Numbered from the stretch's first letter, positions 25,633-37,177 are shown. The stretch is 64,000 bases of DNA from an uncultured Pseudoflavonifractor sp. (GCF_944387275.1 NZ_CALXEG010000011.1:1-64000); one strand, 5' to 3'. Notes: generated by a model not told the origin, from the sequence alone. Program-made: numbers and translations.

Positions 25633-26631
25633 ATGGATATTCTAAAGACGCTCCAGGCGCTCAATGCCTGCCACGGCCCCGCCGGCGATGAGTCCGGCAT
25701 CGCCGATGCCATTGAGGCGCTGGCCGCCCCTTACGCCGACAAGATCAAGCGGGACACCATGGGCAACCTGATTGTACGCAAGAAGGGCAAGGGCCCCAAG
25801 ATCATGTTTGCCGCCCACATGGACTCCATTGGCTTTGTTGTCACCCACATCGACGAGCACGGCTTTCTCCGGTTCGGCAAGGTGGGCGGACTGCACGCCT
25901 TTGACCTGCTGAGCACCCCTGTCCGCTTCAAGAACGGCGTCCGGGGCGTGGTCTGCCTGGATAACGAGGTGGAGCCCAAGGACATGACCCTGGAGGACCT
26001 GTATCTGGACATCGGCGCCAAGGACGCCGAGGAGGCCAAGCGCATGGTCCGGGTGGGGGACACCGCCGTCTATGACACGGCTACCTTTGCCGCCGGAGAC
26101 CGCATTATCTCCCCCTACATGGACAACCGCATCTCCTGTGTGGTGCTGCTGATGGCCCTGGAGCAGCTGAAGGACAGCGACAACGACCTGTACTTCGTCT
26201 TTACTGTTCAGGAGGAGCTGGGTCTCCGGGGTGCCCGCACTGCTGCCTTCGGCATTGACCCCGATTTCGGCGTGGCGGTGGATGTGACTCCTGCCGACGA
26301 CGAGATGAATCCCAAGCACTCTGGCAGCAGTGTGACCGGCGGGGGAGCGGCCATCAAGGTAATGGACGGCTCGGTGATCTGCCACCCCCAGGTAGTCTCT
26401 GCAATGGAGAAGCTGGCGGAGGAGAAGGGGATCAACTTCCAGATGGACGTGATCCGGGCCGGCGGCACCGACGCGGGTGCCATCCATCAGACCCGTTCCG
26501 GCGTGCCCAGCGGGGGCATTTCCATTCCCTGCCGCTATGTACACTCGCCCGCCGAGATGGTGGACTGCCGGGACGTGGAGGCCTGCGCCGCACTCGTGGC
26601 CGCCTTTGCCGAGGCCGGCCACAAGGACTGA
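25633..26631 (+). CDS. M42 family metallopeptidase (third of three)
   Basis: A 332-residue M42 protein: AAHMDSIGFV near residues 58-67, YMDNRIS near 161, QEELGLRGA near 190, DVTPAD near 218, HSPAEMVD near the C-terminus. The ATG at 25633 is 6 bases after the second copy, with AGGAGGAGTAA as ribosome binding site. The three copies are clearly related but diverged (about a third to a half of residues shared by eye), so the duplication is old. Confidence 0.9.
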   Translation: MDILKTLQALNACHGPAGDESGIADAIEALAAPYADKIKRDTMGNLIVRKKGKGPKIMFAAHMDSIGFVVTHIDEHGFLRFGKVGGLHAFDLLSTPVRFKNGVRGVVCLDNEVEPKDMTLEDLYLDIGAKDAEEAKRMVRVGDTAVYDTATFAAGDRIISPYMDNRISCVVLLMALEQLKDSDNDLYFVFTVQEELGLRGARTAAFGIDPDFGVAVDVTPADDEMNPKHSGSSVTGGGAAIKVMDGSVICHPQVVSAMEKLAEEKGINFQMDVIRAGGTDAGAIHQTRSGVPSGGISIPCRYVHSPAEMVDCRDVEACAALVAAFAEAGHKD

Positions 26632-26683
26632 TTTTTATCCCATATAGGCAAAAACTCAGACAGAATGGAATGTGTAAAAGATA

Positions 26684-27934
26684 ATGCCTTTACAGTTAAG
26701 TGACAAGGTTCTCGCTCTGGCGGCCCAGGCCCAGGCTGATCTGCGGCCCCAGTTTGACCGCATTGACGCCATTGCCGAGGAGAACACCCGTAAGGTCCTC
26801 TCCGCATTTCAGAAGCACCGGGTGGCGGAGGGCTATTTTGCCGGTACCACCGGTTACGGATATGACGACCTGGGCCGGGACAAACTGGATGAGATCTACG
26901 CCGATATCTTTGGTACGGAGGACGCGCTGGTCCGGGTTCAGTTCGTCAACGGCACCCACGCCATCACCTGCGCCCTTTTTGGCGCGCTGAAGCCGGGGGA
27001 TATCCTGGTTTCCGCTGTCGGAGCGCCCTATGACACCCTTCTGGGTGTCATAGGCGTGGTGCCCAAGGGGCATGGCTCCCTGATGGAGTACGGCGTGGGA
27101 TACCGTCAAGTTGAATTACTTGACAATGCGCCTGACAAGGCAGGTCTGGCCGCTGCAGTGCGGGATCCCAAGGTAAAAGCCGTACTGATCCAGCGGTCCA
27201 AGGGCTATTCCACCCGCTCCTCGCTGTCGGTAGCCGAAATCAGTGAGCTGTGTGCAGTGGTGCGGGAGAACAATCCCGATGCCGCTATTCTGGTGGACAA
27301 CTGCTACGGCGAGTTTGTCGAGACCATCGAGCCCACACAGGCCGGCGCCGACCTGGTGGTGGGCTCTCTCATCAAGAACCCGGGCGGCGGTCTGGCCCCT
27401 GCGGGGGGATATATCGCCGGGCGGCATGACCTGGTAGAGGGGGCCGCCATGCGCCTTACCGCCCCCGGTATCGGCCGGGAGTGCGGGGCCTCTCTGGGCA
27501 GCAACCGCAGTCTCTATCAAGGACTTTTCCTTGCTCCCCATACCACAGCCCAGGCGGTCAAGACGGCGGTGTTCGCCGCCCGCATGATGGAGCTGCTGGG
27601 TTACAAGACGGAGCCCGCCTCCGATGCCGTGCGGCACGACATCATTCAGATGATCCATTTTGGCAGTCCCGAGCCTCTCAAGCGGTTCTGCAAGGGCATC
27701 CAGTTCGGCGCTCCCGTGGACTCCTACGTGACCCCCGAGCCCTGGGATATGCCCGGCTACGACTGTCAGGTGATCATGGCCGCCGGCGCCTTCATCCAGG
27801 GCGCATCCATCGAGCTGTCCTGTGACGCCCCCATGCGGGAGCCCTACACGGCCTATCTCCAGGGCGGCCTGACCTATGAGAGCGGCAAAGCCGGTGTCAT
27901 GCTGGCTGTGGAGGAACTGCTGCGGGAGAGCTGA
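26684..27934 (+). CDS. Methionine gamma-lyase-like PLP enzyme (aluminium-resistance family, YnbB-like)
   Basis: A 416-residue fold-type I PLP protein. Seen are AGTTGYGYDDLGRDKLDEIYA near the N-terminus, the cofactor region NGTHAI, VDNCYGEF (the PLP aspartate) near 205, and the Schiff-base region LIKNPGGGLAP near residues 228-238. The family is annotated as aluminium-resistance or methionine gamma-lyase family protein; its physiological substrate is not established. In Bacillus the homologue lies next to glnRA, which is not the case here. Confidence 0.82.
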   Translation: MPLQLSDKVLALAAQAQADLRPQFDRIDAIAEENTRKVLSAFQKHRVAEGYFAGTTGYGYDDLGRDKLDEIYADIFGTEDALVRVQFVNGTHAITCALFGALKPGDILVSAVGAPYDTLLGVIGVVPKGHGSLMEYGVGYRQVELLDNAPDKAGLAAAVRDPKVKAVLIQRSKGYSTRSSLSVAEISELCAVVRENNPDAAILVDNCYGEFVETIEPTQAGADLVVGSLIKNPGGGLAPAGGYIAGRHDLVEGAAMRLTAPGIGRECGASLGSNRSLYQGLFLAPHTTAQAVKTAVFAARMMELLGYKTEPASDAVRHDIIQMIHFGSPEPLKRFCKGIQFGAPVDSYVTPEPWDMPGYDCQVIMAAGAFIQGASIELSCDAPMREPYTAYLQGGLTYESGKAGVMLAVEELLRES

Positions 27935-27992
27935 ATCTCCCGTTTTAAGACGAGCCCGGCCGCGCATAGACTCTCCATAGGGGGTGACCCGC

Positions 27993-28682
27993 ATGGAGAG
28001 ATGGCGGCGTTATTTCTGGCCACGCTGGCGGCTCCGGCAGCGCATCAGGCGGCGTGGGAGCGGCATCCAGCTTCTCCTGTCCGCCGCTCTCGGCCTGGGG
28101 CTGGCGCTGGTGCTCATCGGTTTTCTGGACAGCAAGGCGCGGCCTGTCATTGCCGCCATGGCGGAGAGCCGGGTAAAAAACATCGTCACGGGCATGATTG
28201 AGATGGAAATCGGCAAAACCCTGGCCCGGGAGGCGGTGGCTTATGACGATATCATCACCTTTCGGACCGACAGCAGCGGCCGAATCACCGCCTTTACCAG
28301 CGATTCCGCCGAGATGAACCGTCTGCGGACGGAGCTGCTCAGCGCAGTCGTCGCCCAGATCGATACGCTGGACACCGGGATGTTGGGCATCCCGCTGGGA
28401 AACCTGCTGCCCTTTTCCGCTCTGGCGGAGAAGGGACCGCTGCTTCCGGTACGGATTCGCTCGGTAGGTGGCGCGGAGGCCACGTTTGAGCACGTGTTCA
28501 CGGCAGCGGGCATCAACCAGACCCACCACCAGATCATGCTGGACCTGACGGTCTCCCTGACTCTGCTGATTCCCGGCGGACCACTGGACACCCAGGTGAG
28601 CACGCAGGTCTGCGTGGCGGAGACCGTTCTGGTGGGCGAGGTGCCGGACACCTATCTGGCACTCTCCGGCCAGTCCGGATGA
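27993..28682 (+). CDS. yunB: Sporulation protein YunB
   Basis: A 229-residue protein with one N-terminal membrane segment (about residues 27-46) and the YunB family domain: SRVKNIVTGMIEMEIGK, ITFRTDSSGRITAF and GVPLGNL-like MLGIPLGNLLPFS. Bacillus yunB is a sigma-E-controlled gene needed for full sporulation; the mechanism is not known. I start at ATG 27993 with GGGGGTGA 6 bases upstream; GTG 27984 lies inside that site. Confidence 0.88.
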   Translation: MERWRRYFWPRWRLRQRIRRRGSGIQLLLSAALGLGLALVLIGFLDSKARPVIAAMAESRVKNIVTGMIEMEIGKTLAREAVAYDDIITFRTDSSGRITAFTSDSAEMNRLRTELLSAVVAQIDTLDTGMLGIPLGNLLPFSALAEKGPLLPVRIRSVGGAEATFEHVFTAAGINQTHHQIMLDLTVSLTLLIPGGPLDTQVSTQVCVAETVLVGEVPDTYLALSGQSG

Positions 28683-28720
28683 AATCGTAAGAAAAGCGCA
28701 AGAAACCGCTCTTTTTTCTG

Positions 28721-28729
28721 TGATAGAAT
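28721..28729 (+). promoter_or_regulatory. Extended -10 promoter of the vanZ-like gene
   Basis: TGATAGAAT at 28721-28729 is an extended -10 element. No convincing -35 is present. It lies about 30 bases before the ATG. Confidence 0.4.
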
Positions 28730-28759
28730 GGCATTAAAACAGAAGAGAGAGGTGCCGGA

Positions 28760-31367
<2,608 letters not shown>

Positions 31368-31390
31368 TTGACCCACAGAGAAAGACAGCG

Positions 31391-31436
31391 GCAGCGGCCG
31401 GCTCCCAGGAGCTGGCCGCTGCTTCTATCTTTCCTG
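31391..31436 (+). terminator. Probable terminator after ligA
   Basis: GCAGCGGCCGGCTC and GAGCTGGCCGCTGC form a strong stem; the following T-rich stretch is interrupted (TTCTATCTTTC). Confidence 0.6.
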
Positions 31437-31567
31437 CGTTTTTCTGTACCAGGCCGCTTTTCTGCACCGCTTCCACCCTGCGGACGTATACTGGATTGGG
31501 TGTGCTCCGGCAGACTGGAAAGTCTGAACGGCGCTGTCCGGACACACCGCAGGAAGGAGGCGCGCTG

Positions 31568-31734
31568 ATGCGTCTGCCCAGCAAACGAGCCGTAAAGACT
31601 GCCGCAGCCTGCGCGCTGGGCGCGGCGCGGCGGTACTGCTCTTTCCCGGAAGCGTGCTGATGCTGGCTGCCGGAGCTGCCCTGGGCTTCTGGGGCTGCAT
31701 CCGGCTGGAACAGCGAAACCATCGGTCACAGTGA
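31568..31734 (+). pseudogene. Small membrane protein gene with a probable frameshift
   Basis: A very strong ribosome binding site (AGGAAGGAGG, 31551-31560) precedes ATG 31568. That frame starts like a small membrane protein (MRLPSKRAVKTAAACALGA) but ends after 30 codons. A different frame from about 31627 continues with a hydrophobic segment (VLLFPGSVLMLAAGAALGF) and a short basic tail to a TGA at 31734. One base lost (or two gained) in the repetitive GGCGCGGCGCGGCGG run would join them into about 54 residues. It could be a real mutation, a sequencing error, or a coincidence. No family recognised. Confidence 0.4.
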
Positions 31735-31746
31735 GGAGGTATTTGG

Positions 31747-31818
31747 ATGAAAATCGTTGTGGTACGATCCCCAAAGGCGTTTCGCGGTATTCTGAGGGCT
31801 ATTTTTGGCCTGCGCTGA
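31747..31818 (+). CDS. spoVM: Stage V sporulation protein SpoVM (23 residues)
   Basis: A 23-codon gene, easily missed. The product reads as MKIVVVRSPKAF then RGILRAIFGLR. It matches SpoVM in size (Bacillus: 26 residues), amphipathic basic character, the proline at position 9, and the GI(V/L)RA(M/I) segment. SpoVM is a membrane-curvature-sensing amphipathic helix that marks the forespore surface and anchors SpoIVA. AGGAGGT at 31734-31740 is an excellent ribosome binding site 6 bases ahead. The spoIVA gene, whose product SpoVM recruits, is 1.8 kb downstream, which supports the call strongly. Confidence 0.87.
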   Translation: MKIVVVRSPKAFRGILRAIFGLR

Positions 31819-31846
31819 CATATTGCCCACCCCTTGTACATAGAAT
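31817..31846 (+). promoter_or_regulatory. Sigma-E-like promoter of sipL
   Basis: GACATATT (31817-31824), 14-base spacer, CATAGAAT (31839-31846). The -10 differs from the sigma-E form CATACAAT at one base. It lies immediately after the spoVM stop. Confidence 0.6.
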
Positions 31847-31893
31847 TTCACAGCATGAAATGGGCGGAAGGCCCCTACAAGGAGTGGAATGCA

Positions 31894-33411
31894 ATGGAGC
31901 TGACATTAAACCGCAACAGTCTGAGCTGCTATGATGCCGTGCTGGAGACCACGGTGTTCCATGAGGAGACCATGGAGATGATTGTCCCGGACGCCTGCCC
32001 CGATATCCTTCGCATTGTGGATACCGCCGGGATGGTGTGCGTCAAGGACAAGGGGACCCAGGAGGGACGGGCGGAGATCACGGGCACTGCCCGCTGTTCT
32101 GTGCTCTACCTGCCGGAAGGGGAGAGCGGACTGCGCCGCATCGAGGCCAATATTCCGTTTTTCTGCACCGCTGACGGCCCTGGCATCACGCCGGGCTGCT
32201 CTGTGGTGGCCGTCCCCAGAGTACAGGCGGCCGACACCCGAGTCATCAACCCCAGAAAAGTGGTGGTGCGGGTCAATCTGGCCATTGACCTGCGGGTGTA
32301 TGCCAAAGGCGAGAACAGTCTGTGCTCCGGCGCTGAGTGGGAGGCCGGCATGGTGGTGGAGCAGCTGAAGGAGACCCAGGATACTTACACCGCAGTCTGT
32401 GTACAGGAGAAACCTTTTACATTCTCTGACGACCTGACCATCTCCGGCAGCCGCCCCGAGGCGGAGGAACTGCTCAAATACCGCCCTGATCTGGTGTGCA
32501 GTGAATCCAAGATCATCGGCAACAAACTGATTTTCAAGGGAGAGGTGGTGCTCCATCTCTGCTATCGGGCCGGAGATGGGGCGCTGTGTACCGTGGACTA
32601 TGAGCTTCCCTTCTCCCAGATCATGGAGGTTTCGGGGGCAGGGGAGGAGGCGGACTGCGACCTGGAGGTCCTCCTGACGGACCTGACCTGCACCCTGAGC
32701 CCGGGGGATGGGCGGACCATCTCGGTGTCCATGGGACTGCTGGCCCAGGCCGTGGTGTGGGAGCGTCGGAGCGTGGAGCTGCTGACCGACCTGTACGGTG
32801 TCTCCTGCGAGCTGACGCCGGAGTTCCAGCCCTGCACCTTCCACAGCCTGCTGGAGCGGAGCGTCCGCCGGCAGACTGCCCGGGAAATCATGGAGACCGG
32901 GACCATGGCCAAGCTGGTATCCGATGCCAGGGTGAGCATCGGCCAGGTGACCCAGGTCAGGGAGGCAGACCGGCTCACCCTTACCGCCGAGGCCATGCTC
33001 ACAGTGGTATATACCGCCGAGGACAACGAGGTCTACGCTGTGTCCAGGCAGGTGACGGTGCCCTGCCAGCTGGAGCTGCCTGAGGGCAGCACCTGTACCT
33101 GCTCCTGCCGGTGTGCGGGGGAGATCTACGCCACCCCCACCAGCGGCGGGATCGAGGTCCGGTTCGATCTGGACTTCGCCTATCTGGCCCAGAGCATCCG
33201 GCGGGTCTCCGCCGTGGCGGATGTACAGGTAGGGGAGGCAGAGCCCAGGGAGGACGCGCCGTCCATTGTCCTGCGGGTGGTGAGCCATGAGCGGCTGTGG
33301 GACATCGCCAAGGCCTACCGCACCACCATGGATGATATTCTCCAGGCCAACGAGCTGGAAAGCGGAACAGAGCTGGCTGGCCGGCTTCTGCTCATTCCCA
33401 GGCGGCGTTGA
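31894..33411 (+). CDS. sipL: SipL-type spore coat morphogenetic protein (DUF3794 + LysM)
   Basis: A 505-residue soluble protein with repeated DUF3794 domains over roughly residues 1-440 and a C-terminal LysM domain (about 457-503, LWDIAKAYRTTMDDILQANE). This is the architecture and length of Clostridioides difficile SipL, which binds SpoIVA through its LysM domain and is needed to enclose the forespore with coat; it is the functional counterpart of Bacillus SpoVID. The ATG at 31894 follows AAGGAG. spoVM lies just before it and spoIVA just after, so all three basement-layer proteins are encoded together. Confidence 0.87.
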   Translation: MELTLNRNSLSCYDAVLETTVFHEETMEMIVPDACPDILRIVDTAGMVCVKDKGTQEGRAEITGTARCSVLYLPEGESGLRRIEANIPFFCTADGPGITPGCSVVAVPRVQAADTRVINPRKVVVRVNLAIDLRVYAKGENSLCSGAEWEAGMVVEQLKETQDTYTAVCVQEKPFTFSDDLTISGSRPEAEELLKYRPDLVCSESKIIGNKLIFKGEVVLHLCYRAGDGALCTVDYELPFSQIMEVSGAGEEADCDLEVLLTDLTCTLSPGDGRTISVSMGLLAQAVVWERRSVELLTDLYGVSCELTPEFQPCTFHSLLERSVRRQTAREIMETGTMAKLVSDARVSIGQVTQVREADRLTLTAEAMLTVVYTAEDNEVYAVSRQVTVPCQLELPEGSTCTCSCRCAGEIYATPTSGGIEVRFDLDFAYLAQSIRRVSAVADVQVGEAEPREDAPSIVLRVVSHERLWDIAKAYRTTMDDILQANELESGTELAGRLLLIPRRR

Positions 33412-33430
33412 CCACATTCAGGACAAAGTA

Positions 33431-33463
33431 CGCCCTCTCCGCGCTGTCGGAGAGGGCGTTTTT
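33431..33463 (+). terminator. Terminator after sipL
   Basis: CGCCCTCTCC with GGAGAGGGCG (10 bp, 8-base loop), then TTTTT. Confidence 0.85.
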
Positions 33464-33521
33464 CTGTGCTCAGCAGTGCCTTCCAGTGCCCGGAGACCCA
33501 AATGGAGGCCGGGATTTCCCT

Positions 33522-33551
33522 GTCATAAACCACGGCTTATCCCCATACCTA
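33522..33551 (+). promoter_or_regulatory. Sigma-E-like promoter of spoIVA
   Basis: GTCATAAA (33522-33529), 14-base spacer, CATACCTA (33544-33551), a close match to the sigma-E consensus. In Bacillus spoIVA is transcribed by sigma-E. Confidence 0.7.
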
Positions 33552-33609
33552 TATAGGGAAAGCCAGGCTTGCTCGCCCATGCCTGAATCGTCCGCAAGGA
33601 GGAGTTGAA

Positions 33610-35088
33610 GTGGAACACCGTAAGATCTATGAGGATATCGCGCTGCGCACGGAGGGCGATATCTATATCGGCGTGGTGGGGCCGGTCAGGACGGGAAAAT
33701 CCACCTTTATCAAACGCTTTATGGAGGCCCTGGTCATCCCAAACATCGAGAACGTCTACCGCCGGGAGCGGGCCAGGGATGAGCTGCCCCAGAGCGGCTC
33801 GGGCCGAACTATCATGACAGCCGAGCCCAAGTTCGTCCCCGAGGAGGCGGTGGAGATCGCCATGGAGGACGGGGCCGCCTTCTCCGTGCGGCTGATCGAC
33901 TGCGTGGGATATATGGTGCCAGGTGCGGTGGGCTCTCTGGAGGACGCAGCGCCCCGCATGGTCACCACGCCCTGGTTCGACCATGAGATCCCCATGTCTG
34001 AGGCCGCCGAGATCGGCACCCGGAAGGTCATCGCCGAGCACTCCACCATCGGCATTGTGGTCACCACCGACGGCACCATCACCGACATTCCCCGGGAGGA
34101 CTACTTAGAGGCGGAGGAGCGGGTCATCACCGAGCTGAAGGAGCTGGGAAAGCCCTTCCTGGTGGTGCTCAACTCGGCGGAGCCGGGCTCGGAGCGGGCC
34201 AGGGCCATCCAGGCCGACCTGGCTTCCCGGTACGATGTCACCTGCATCTGCGTCAACTGCCTGGAGCTGGACGAAAACGCGGTCACCAGCATCATCAAAG
34301 GCGTGCTCTACGAGTTCCCGGTGAAGGAGCTGGACCTGTTTCTGCCGTCCTGGGTGGATGCGCTGCCCTACGGGCACCCCATCAAGAGCGGACTGTACGC
34401 CGCCATCCGCTCGGCGGCAGAGGGGATGCGGCGAATACGGGACGTGGAGCGGGCAGTCTCCGCCATCGGCCAGTGTGACAACGTGTCCTCCGCCAAGGTC
34501 AACACCATCAGCCTGGGCACCGGTCTGGCCTCGGCCTCCCTGGAGCTGCCCAGAGGGCTCTTCTACGACACCATCTCCCAGCAGTCCGGCTTTACCATCC
34601 ACGACGACGGCGACCTGATGGGCCTGCTCACCGAGCTGTCCGGGGTCAAACGGGAGTACGATAAGGTGGCGGACGCCCTGCGGGAGGTGAAGGAGACCGG
34701 GTACGGCATTGTGGTGCCCGGCACAGATGAACTCAAGCTGGAGGAGCCGGAGATCGTCCGGCAGGGGGGACGGTACGGTGTGCGCCTGAAGGCCAGCGCC
34801 CCCAGCATCCACATGATCCGGGCCGACATCGAGACCGAGGTCTCTCCCATTGTAGGCAATGAGAAGCAGTCGGAGGAGATGGTCAACTTCCTGCTCCAGG
34901 AGTTCGAGGGGGACACCAGCGCCATCTGGCAGTCCAACATTTTTGGAAAGTCATTCCACGAGTTGGTCAGCGAGGACCTGCACACCAAGCTGCTCCGCAT
35001 GCCGGAGGATGCCCGGAGCAAGCTCCAGGAGACCCTGACCCGCATCATCAACGAAGGCTCCGGAGGGCTCATCTGCATCATCCTGTAA
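33610..35088 (+). CDS. spoIVA: Stage IV sporulation protein A (coat basement ATPase)
   Basis: Cytoskeletal ATPase that polymerises on the mother-cell face of the outer forespore membrane and forms the coat basement. Walker A GPVRTGKST includes K30, the same position as in Bacillus, and the length, 492 residues, is also the same. The TRAFAC GTPase-like N-terminal domain is followed by middle and C-terminal domains ending in the conserved GGLICIIL-type tail (membrane and SpoVM contact). A GTG at 33610 follows AAGGAGGAG. Own sigma-E-like promoter and terminator. Confidence 0.97.
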   Translation: MEHRKIYEDIALRTEGDIYIGVVGPVRTGKSTFIKRFMEALVIPNIENVYRRERARDELPQSGSGRTIMTAEPKFVPEEAVEIAMEDGAAFSVRLIDCVGYMVPGAVGSLEDAAPRMVTTPWFDHEIPMSEAAEIGTRKVIAEHSTIGIVVTTDGTITDIPREDYLEAEERVITELKELGKPFLVVLNSAEPGSERARAIQADLASRYDVTCICVNCLELDENAVTSIIKGVLYEFPVKELDLFLPSWVDALPYGHPIKSGLYAAIRSAAEGMRRIRDVERAVSAIGQCDNVSSAKVNTISLGTGLASASLELPRGLFYDTISQQSGFTIHDDGDLMGLLTELSGVKREYDKVADALREVKETGYGIVVPGTDELKLEEPEIVRQGGRYGVRLKASAPSIHMIRADIETEVSPIVGNEKQSEEMVNFLLQEFEGDTSAIWQSNIFGKSFHELVSEDLHTKLLRMPEDARSKLQETLTRIINEGSGGLICIIL

Positions 35089-35091
35089 TAA

Positions 35092-35125
35092 AAAAGCGCT
35101 GGACGGAAATCCGTCCAGCGCTTTT
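35092..35125. terminator. Bidirectional terminator between spoIVA and the Crp/Fnr gene
   Basis: AAAAGCGCTGGACGG and CCGTCCAGCGCTTTT, perfect 15-bp stem with a 4-base loop, placed between two convergent genes. Confidence 0.92.
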
Positions 35126-35131
35126 GCGCCG

Positions 35132-35761
35132 TTACCGGCCATCTGCCTCCGCCATGCGATGGAGGGTAGCCTTGTCTATGATCTTCAGGGTGCGGTAGCC
35201 AGTGGACACTGCGCCGGTTTTGGCCAGATCCCCCAGCACCCGGCTCACCGTCACCCGGCTGACACCAACCGCCTCGCCGATCTCCTCGTGGGTGCAGTGG
35301 ATGGTGCCGTCCGCCTCCGGTGTCAGGCGGAGCAGGTAGCGGGCGATGCGCTGATCCGCCTGGAGCAGGGTGCCGTCTACATGGACGGAGAGCAGCCGGA
35401 CCGTGCGGGCCAGATACTCCAGCATGGACACGGCCATATCCGGGTGGCGAGAGAACACATCTGAGAGGTGCTGCCGGTCCACTGACACCAGCTCGCACCT
35501 GGTCACCGCCACGGCGGAGGACACCCGGGGCTGCCGGTCAAAAAAGGCAGCCTCGCCGATCAGCTCTCCGCTGTGGTGGAGGGTCAGGGTCCGCTCACTG
35601 CCCGCCCCCGAGCTGAGGAAGCACTTCACCGTCCCCGAGAGGATGTAGTAGAACTGTTCCGCCTGGGTATCCTGGAGGTAGATCAGTCGCCCGGGCTCAT
35701 AGATCTGGGGTGGTCTCCCCTCGGCAAGGGGACGCCAAATATCCCGTTTGTTCTCGCCCAT
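35132..35761 (-). CDS. Crp/Fnr family transcriptional regulator
   Basis: A 209-residue regulator: N-terminal cyclic-nucleotide-binding-like domain (YEPGRLIYLQDTQAEQFYYI, GELIGEAAFF) and C-terminal winged helix (THEEIGEAVGVSRVTVSRVL near residues 160-179). No N-terminal Cys cluster is present, so it is not an FNR-type iron-sulfur sensor. The ATG at 35761 has GGGAGG upstream on the minus strand. It is divergent from leuC, and a palindrome overlaps its own -10 region, suggesting autoregulation. The effector is unknown. Confidence 0.88.
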   Translation of the reverse strand: MGENKRDIWRPLAEGRPPQIYEPGRLIYLQDTQAEQFYYILSGTVKCFLSSGAGSERTLTLHHSGELIGEAAFFDRQPRVSSAVAVTRCELVSVDRQHLSDVFSRHPDMAVSMLEYLARTVRLLSVHVDGTLLQADQRIARYLLRLTPEADGTIHCTHEEIGEAVGVSRVTVSRVLGDLAKTGAVSTGYRTLKIIDKATLHRMAEADGR

Positions 35762-35811
35762 ACGCCATCGCCTCCCAGAGCCCTTTCGACCGGAATCGTC
35801 TGTCTCTGAGA

Positions 35812-35841
35812 ATTGTATCACGTGTTACATTCTTTTTGCAA
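35812..35841 (-). promoter_or_regulatory. Promoter of the Crp/Fnr gene
   Basis: On the minus strand: TTGCAA (35836-35841), 18 bases, TACAAT (35812-35817). Confidence 0.65.
35814..35829. promoter_or_regulatory. Candidate Crp/Fnr operator between the regulator and leuC
   Basis: TGTATCACGTGTTACA is a 16-bp palindrome with one mismatched pair, in the size and style of Crp/Fnr-family sites. It overlaps the -10 of the divergent regulator gene and lies about 80 bases before leuC. Confidence 0.5.
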
Positions 35842-35908
35842 GGGTTCTGTCATACTAACTTCATAAAACATCGCAAAACTTCCACTACATATCAGGAGGG
35901 AATCTAGA

Positions 35909-37177
35909 ATGGGAATGACCATGACCCAGAAGATCCTGGCCAAGCACGCCGGACTGGCATCCGTGGAGGCCGGACAGCTGATCGAGGCCAAATTGGACAT
36001 GGTGCTGGGCAACGACATCACCACCCCTGTGGCCATTACGGAGTTCAACAAAGCGGGGCTGACCCGTATCTTTGATAAGGACAAGATCTCTATCGTGCTG
36101 GACCACTCCACCCCCTGCAAGGACATCAAGTCCGCCCAGCTGTGCGCCCAGGCCAGAGAGTTTGCCAAGCGCTTCGATATCACCAACTTCTACGACGTGG
36201 GCCAGATGGGCGTGGAACACGCTCTGCTCCCTGAAAAGGGCCTGGTGGCCCCCGGCGAGGTGGTCATCGGCGCCGACTCCCACACCTGCACCTACGGCGC
36301 GCTGGGCGCTTTCTCCACCGGCGTGGGCTCCACCGATATGGCCGCGGGCATGGCCACCGGTCTGGCCTGGTTCAAGGTGCCCTCCGCCATCAAGGTCACC
36401 CTGAAGGGCAAGTTCCAGCCCTATGTATCCGGCAAGGACGTGATGCTCCACCTCATCGGTGAGATCGGCGTGGACGGCGCCCTGTACAAGTCCCTGGAGT
36501 TCGGCGGCGAGGGCGTGAAGGAGCTGGCCATGGACGACCGCTTCACCATCTCCAACATGGCCATTGAGGCCGGCGGCAAGAACGGCATTTTCCCTGTGGA
36601 CGACGTGACCAGAGCCTATCTCAACGGCCGCGTCACCAGGGAGTGGGAGGCCTTTGAGCCCGATCCCGACGCTGTGTATGAGCGCGAGGTGGTCATTGAC
36701 CTGGACCAGCTGCGTCCCACTGTGGCTCTGCCCCATCTGCCCTCCAACACCCGCACCGTGGACCAGGTGGAGGGCATGCCCATCCAGCAGGTGGTCATCG
36801 GCTCCTGCACCAACGGCCGGCTGAAGGACATCAAGGAGGCGGCAGAAATCCTCAAGGGCCGCAAGGTGGCCAAGGGCGTACGCTGCATCGTGTTCCCCGC
36901 CACCCAGCAGATCATGCTGGACGCCATGAAGGCGGGCTACATTCAGGCTCTGGTAGAGGCCGGCTGCGCTGTGTCCACCCCCACCTGCGGTCCATGCCTG
37001 GGCGGCCACATGGGCGTTCTGTCCGACGGTGAGCGGGCCATCAGCACCACCAACCGGAACTTCGTGGGCCGGATGGGCCCTGTGAGCTCCGAGATCATCC
37101 TGTCCAGCCCCGCTGTTGCCGCCGCCTCCGCGGTCACCGGCTGCGTCACTGACCCGGCCAAGCTGGAAAAGCTCTGA
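35909..37177 (+). CDS. leuC: 3-isopropylmalate dehydratase large subunit
   Basis: Large subunit of isopropylmalate isomerase in leucine biosynthesis, aconitase family. Iron-sulfur cluster ligands are in GSCTNGR (Cys near 300) and [10 protein letters not shown] (Cys near 360 and 363). At 422 residues with a separate small subunit it is the LeuC2/HacA-type short form common in archaea and Clostridia. The ATG at 35909 follows AGGAGGG. leuD starts 50 bases downstream. Confidence 0.94.
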   Translation: MGMTMTQKILAKHAGLASVEAGQLIEAKLDMVLGNDITTPVAITEFNKAGLTRIFDKDKISIVLDHSTPCKDIKSAQLCAQAREFAKRFDITNFYDVGQMGVEHALLPEKGLVAPGEVVIGADSHTCTYGALGAFSTGVGSTDMAAGMATGLAWFKVPSAIKVTLKGKFQPYVSGKDVMLHLIGEIGVDGALYKSLEFGGEGVKELAMDDRFTISNMAIEAGGKNGIFPVDDVTRAYLNGRVTREWEAFEPDPDAVYEREVVIDLDQLRPTVALPHLPSNTRTVDQVEGMPIQQVVIGSCTNGRLKDIKEAAEILKGRKVAKGVRCIVFPATQQIMLDAMKAGYIQALVEAGCAVSTPTCGPCLGGHMGVLSDGERAISTTNRNFVGRMGPVSSEIILSSPAVAAASAVTGCVTDPAKLEKL

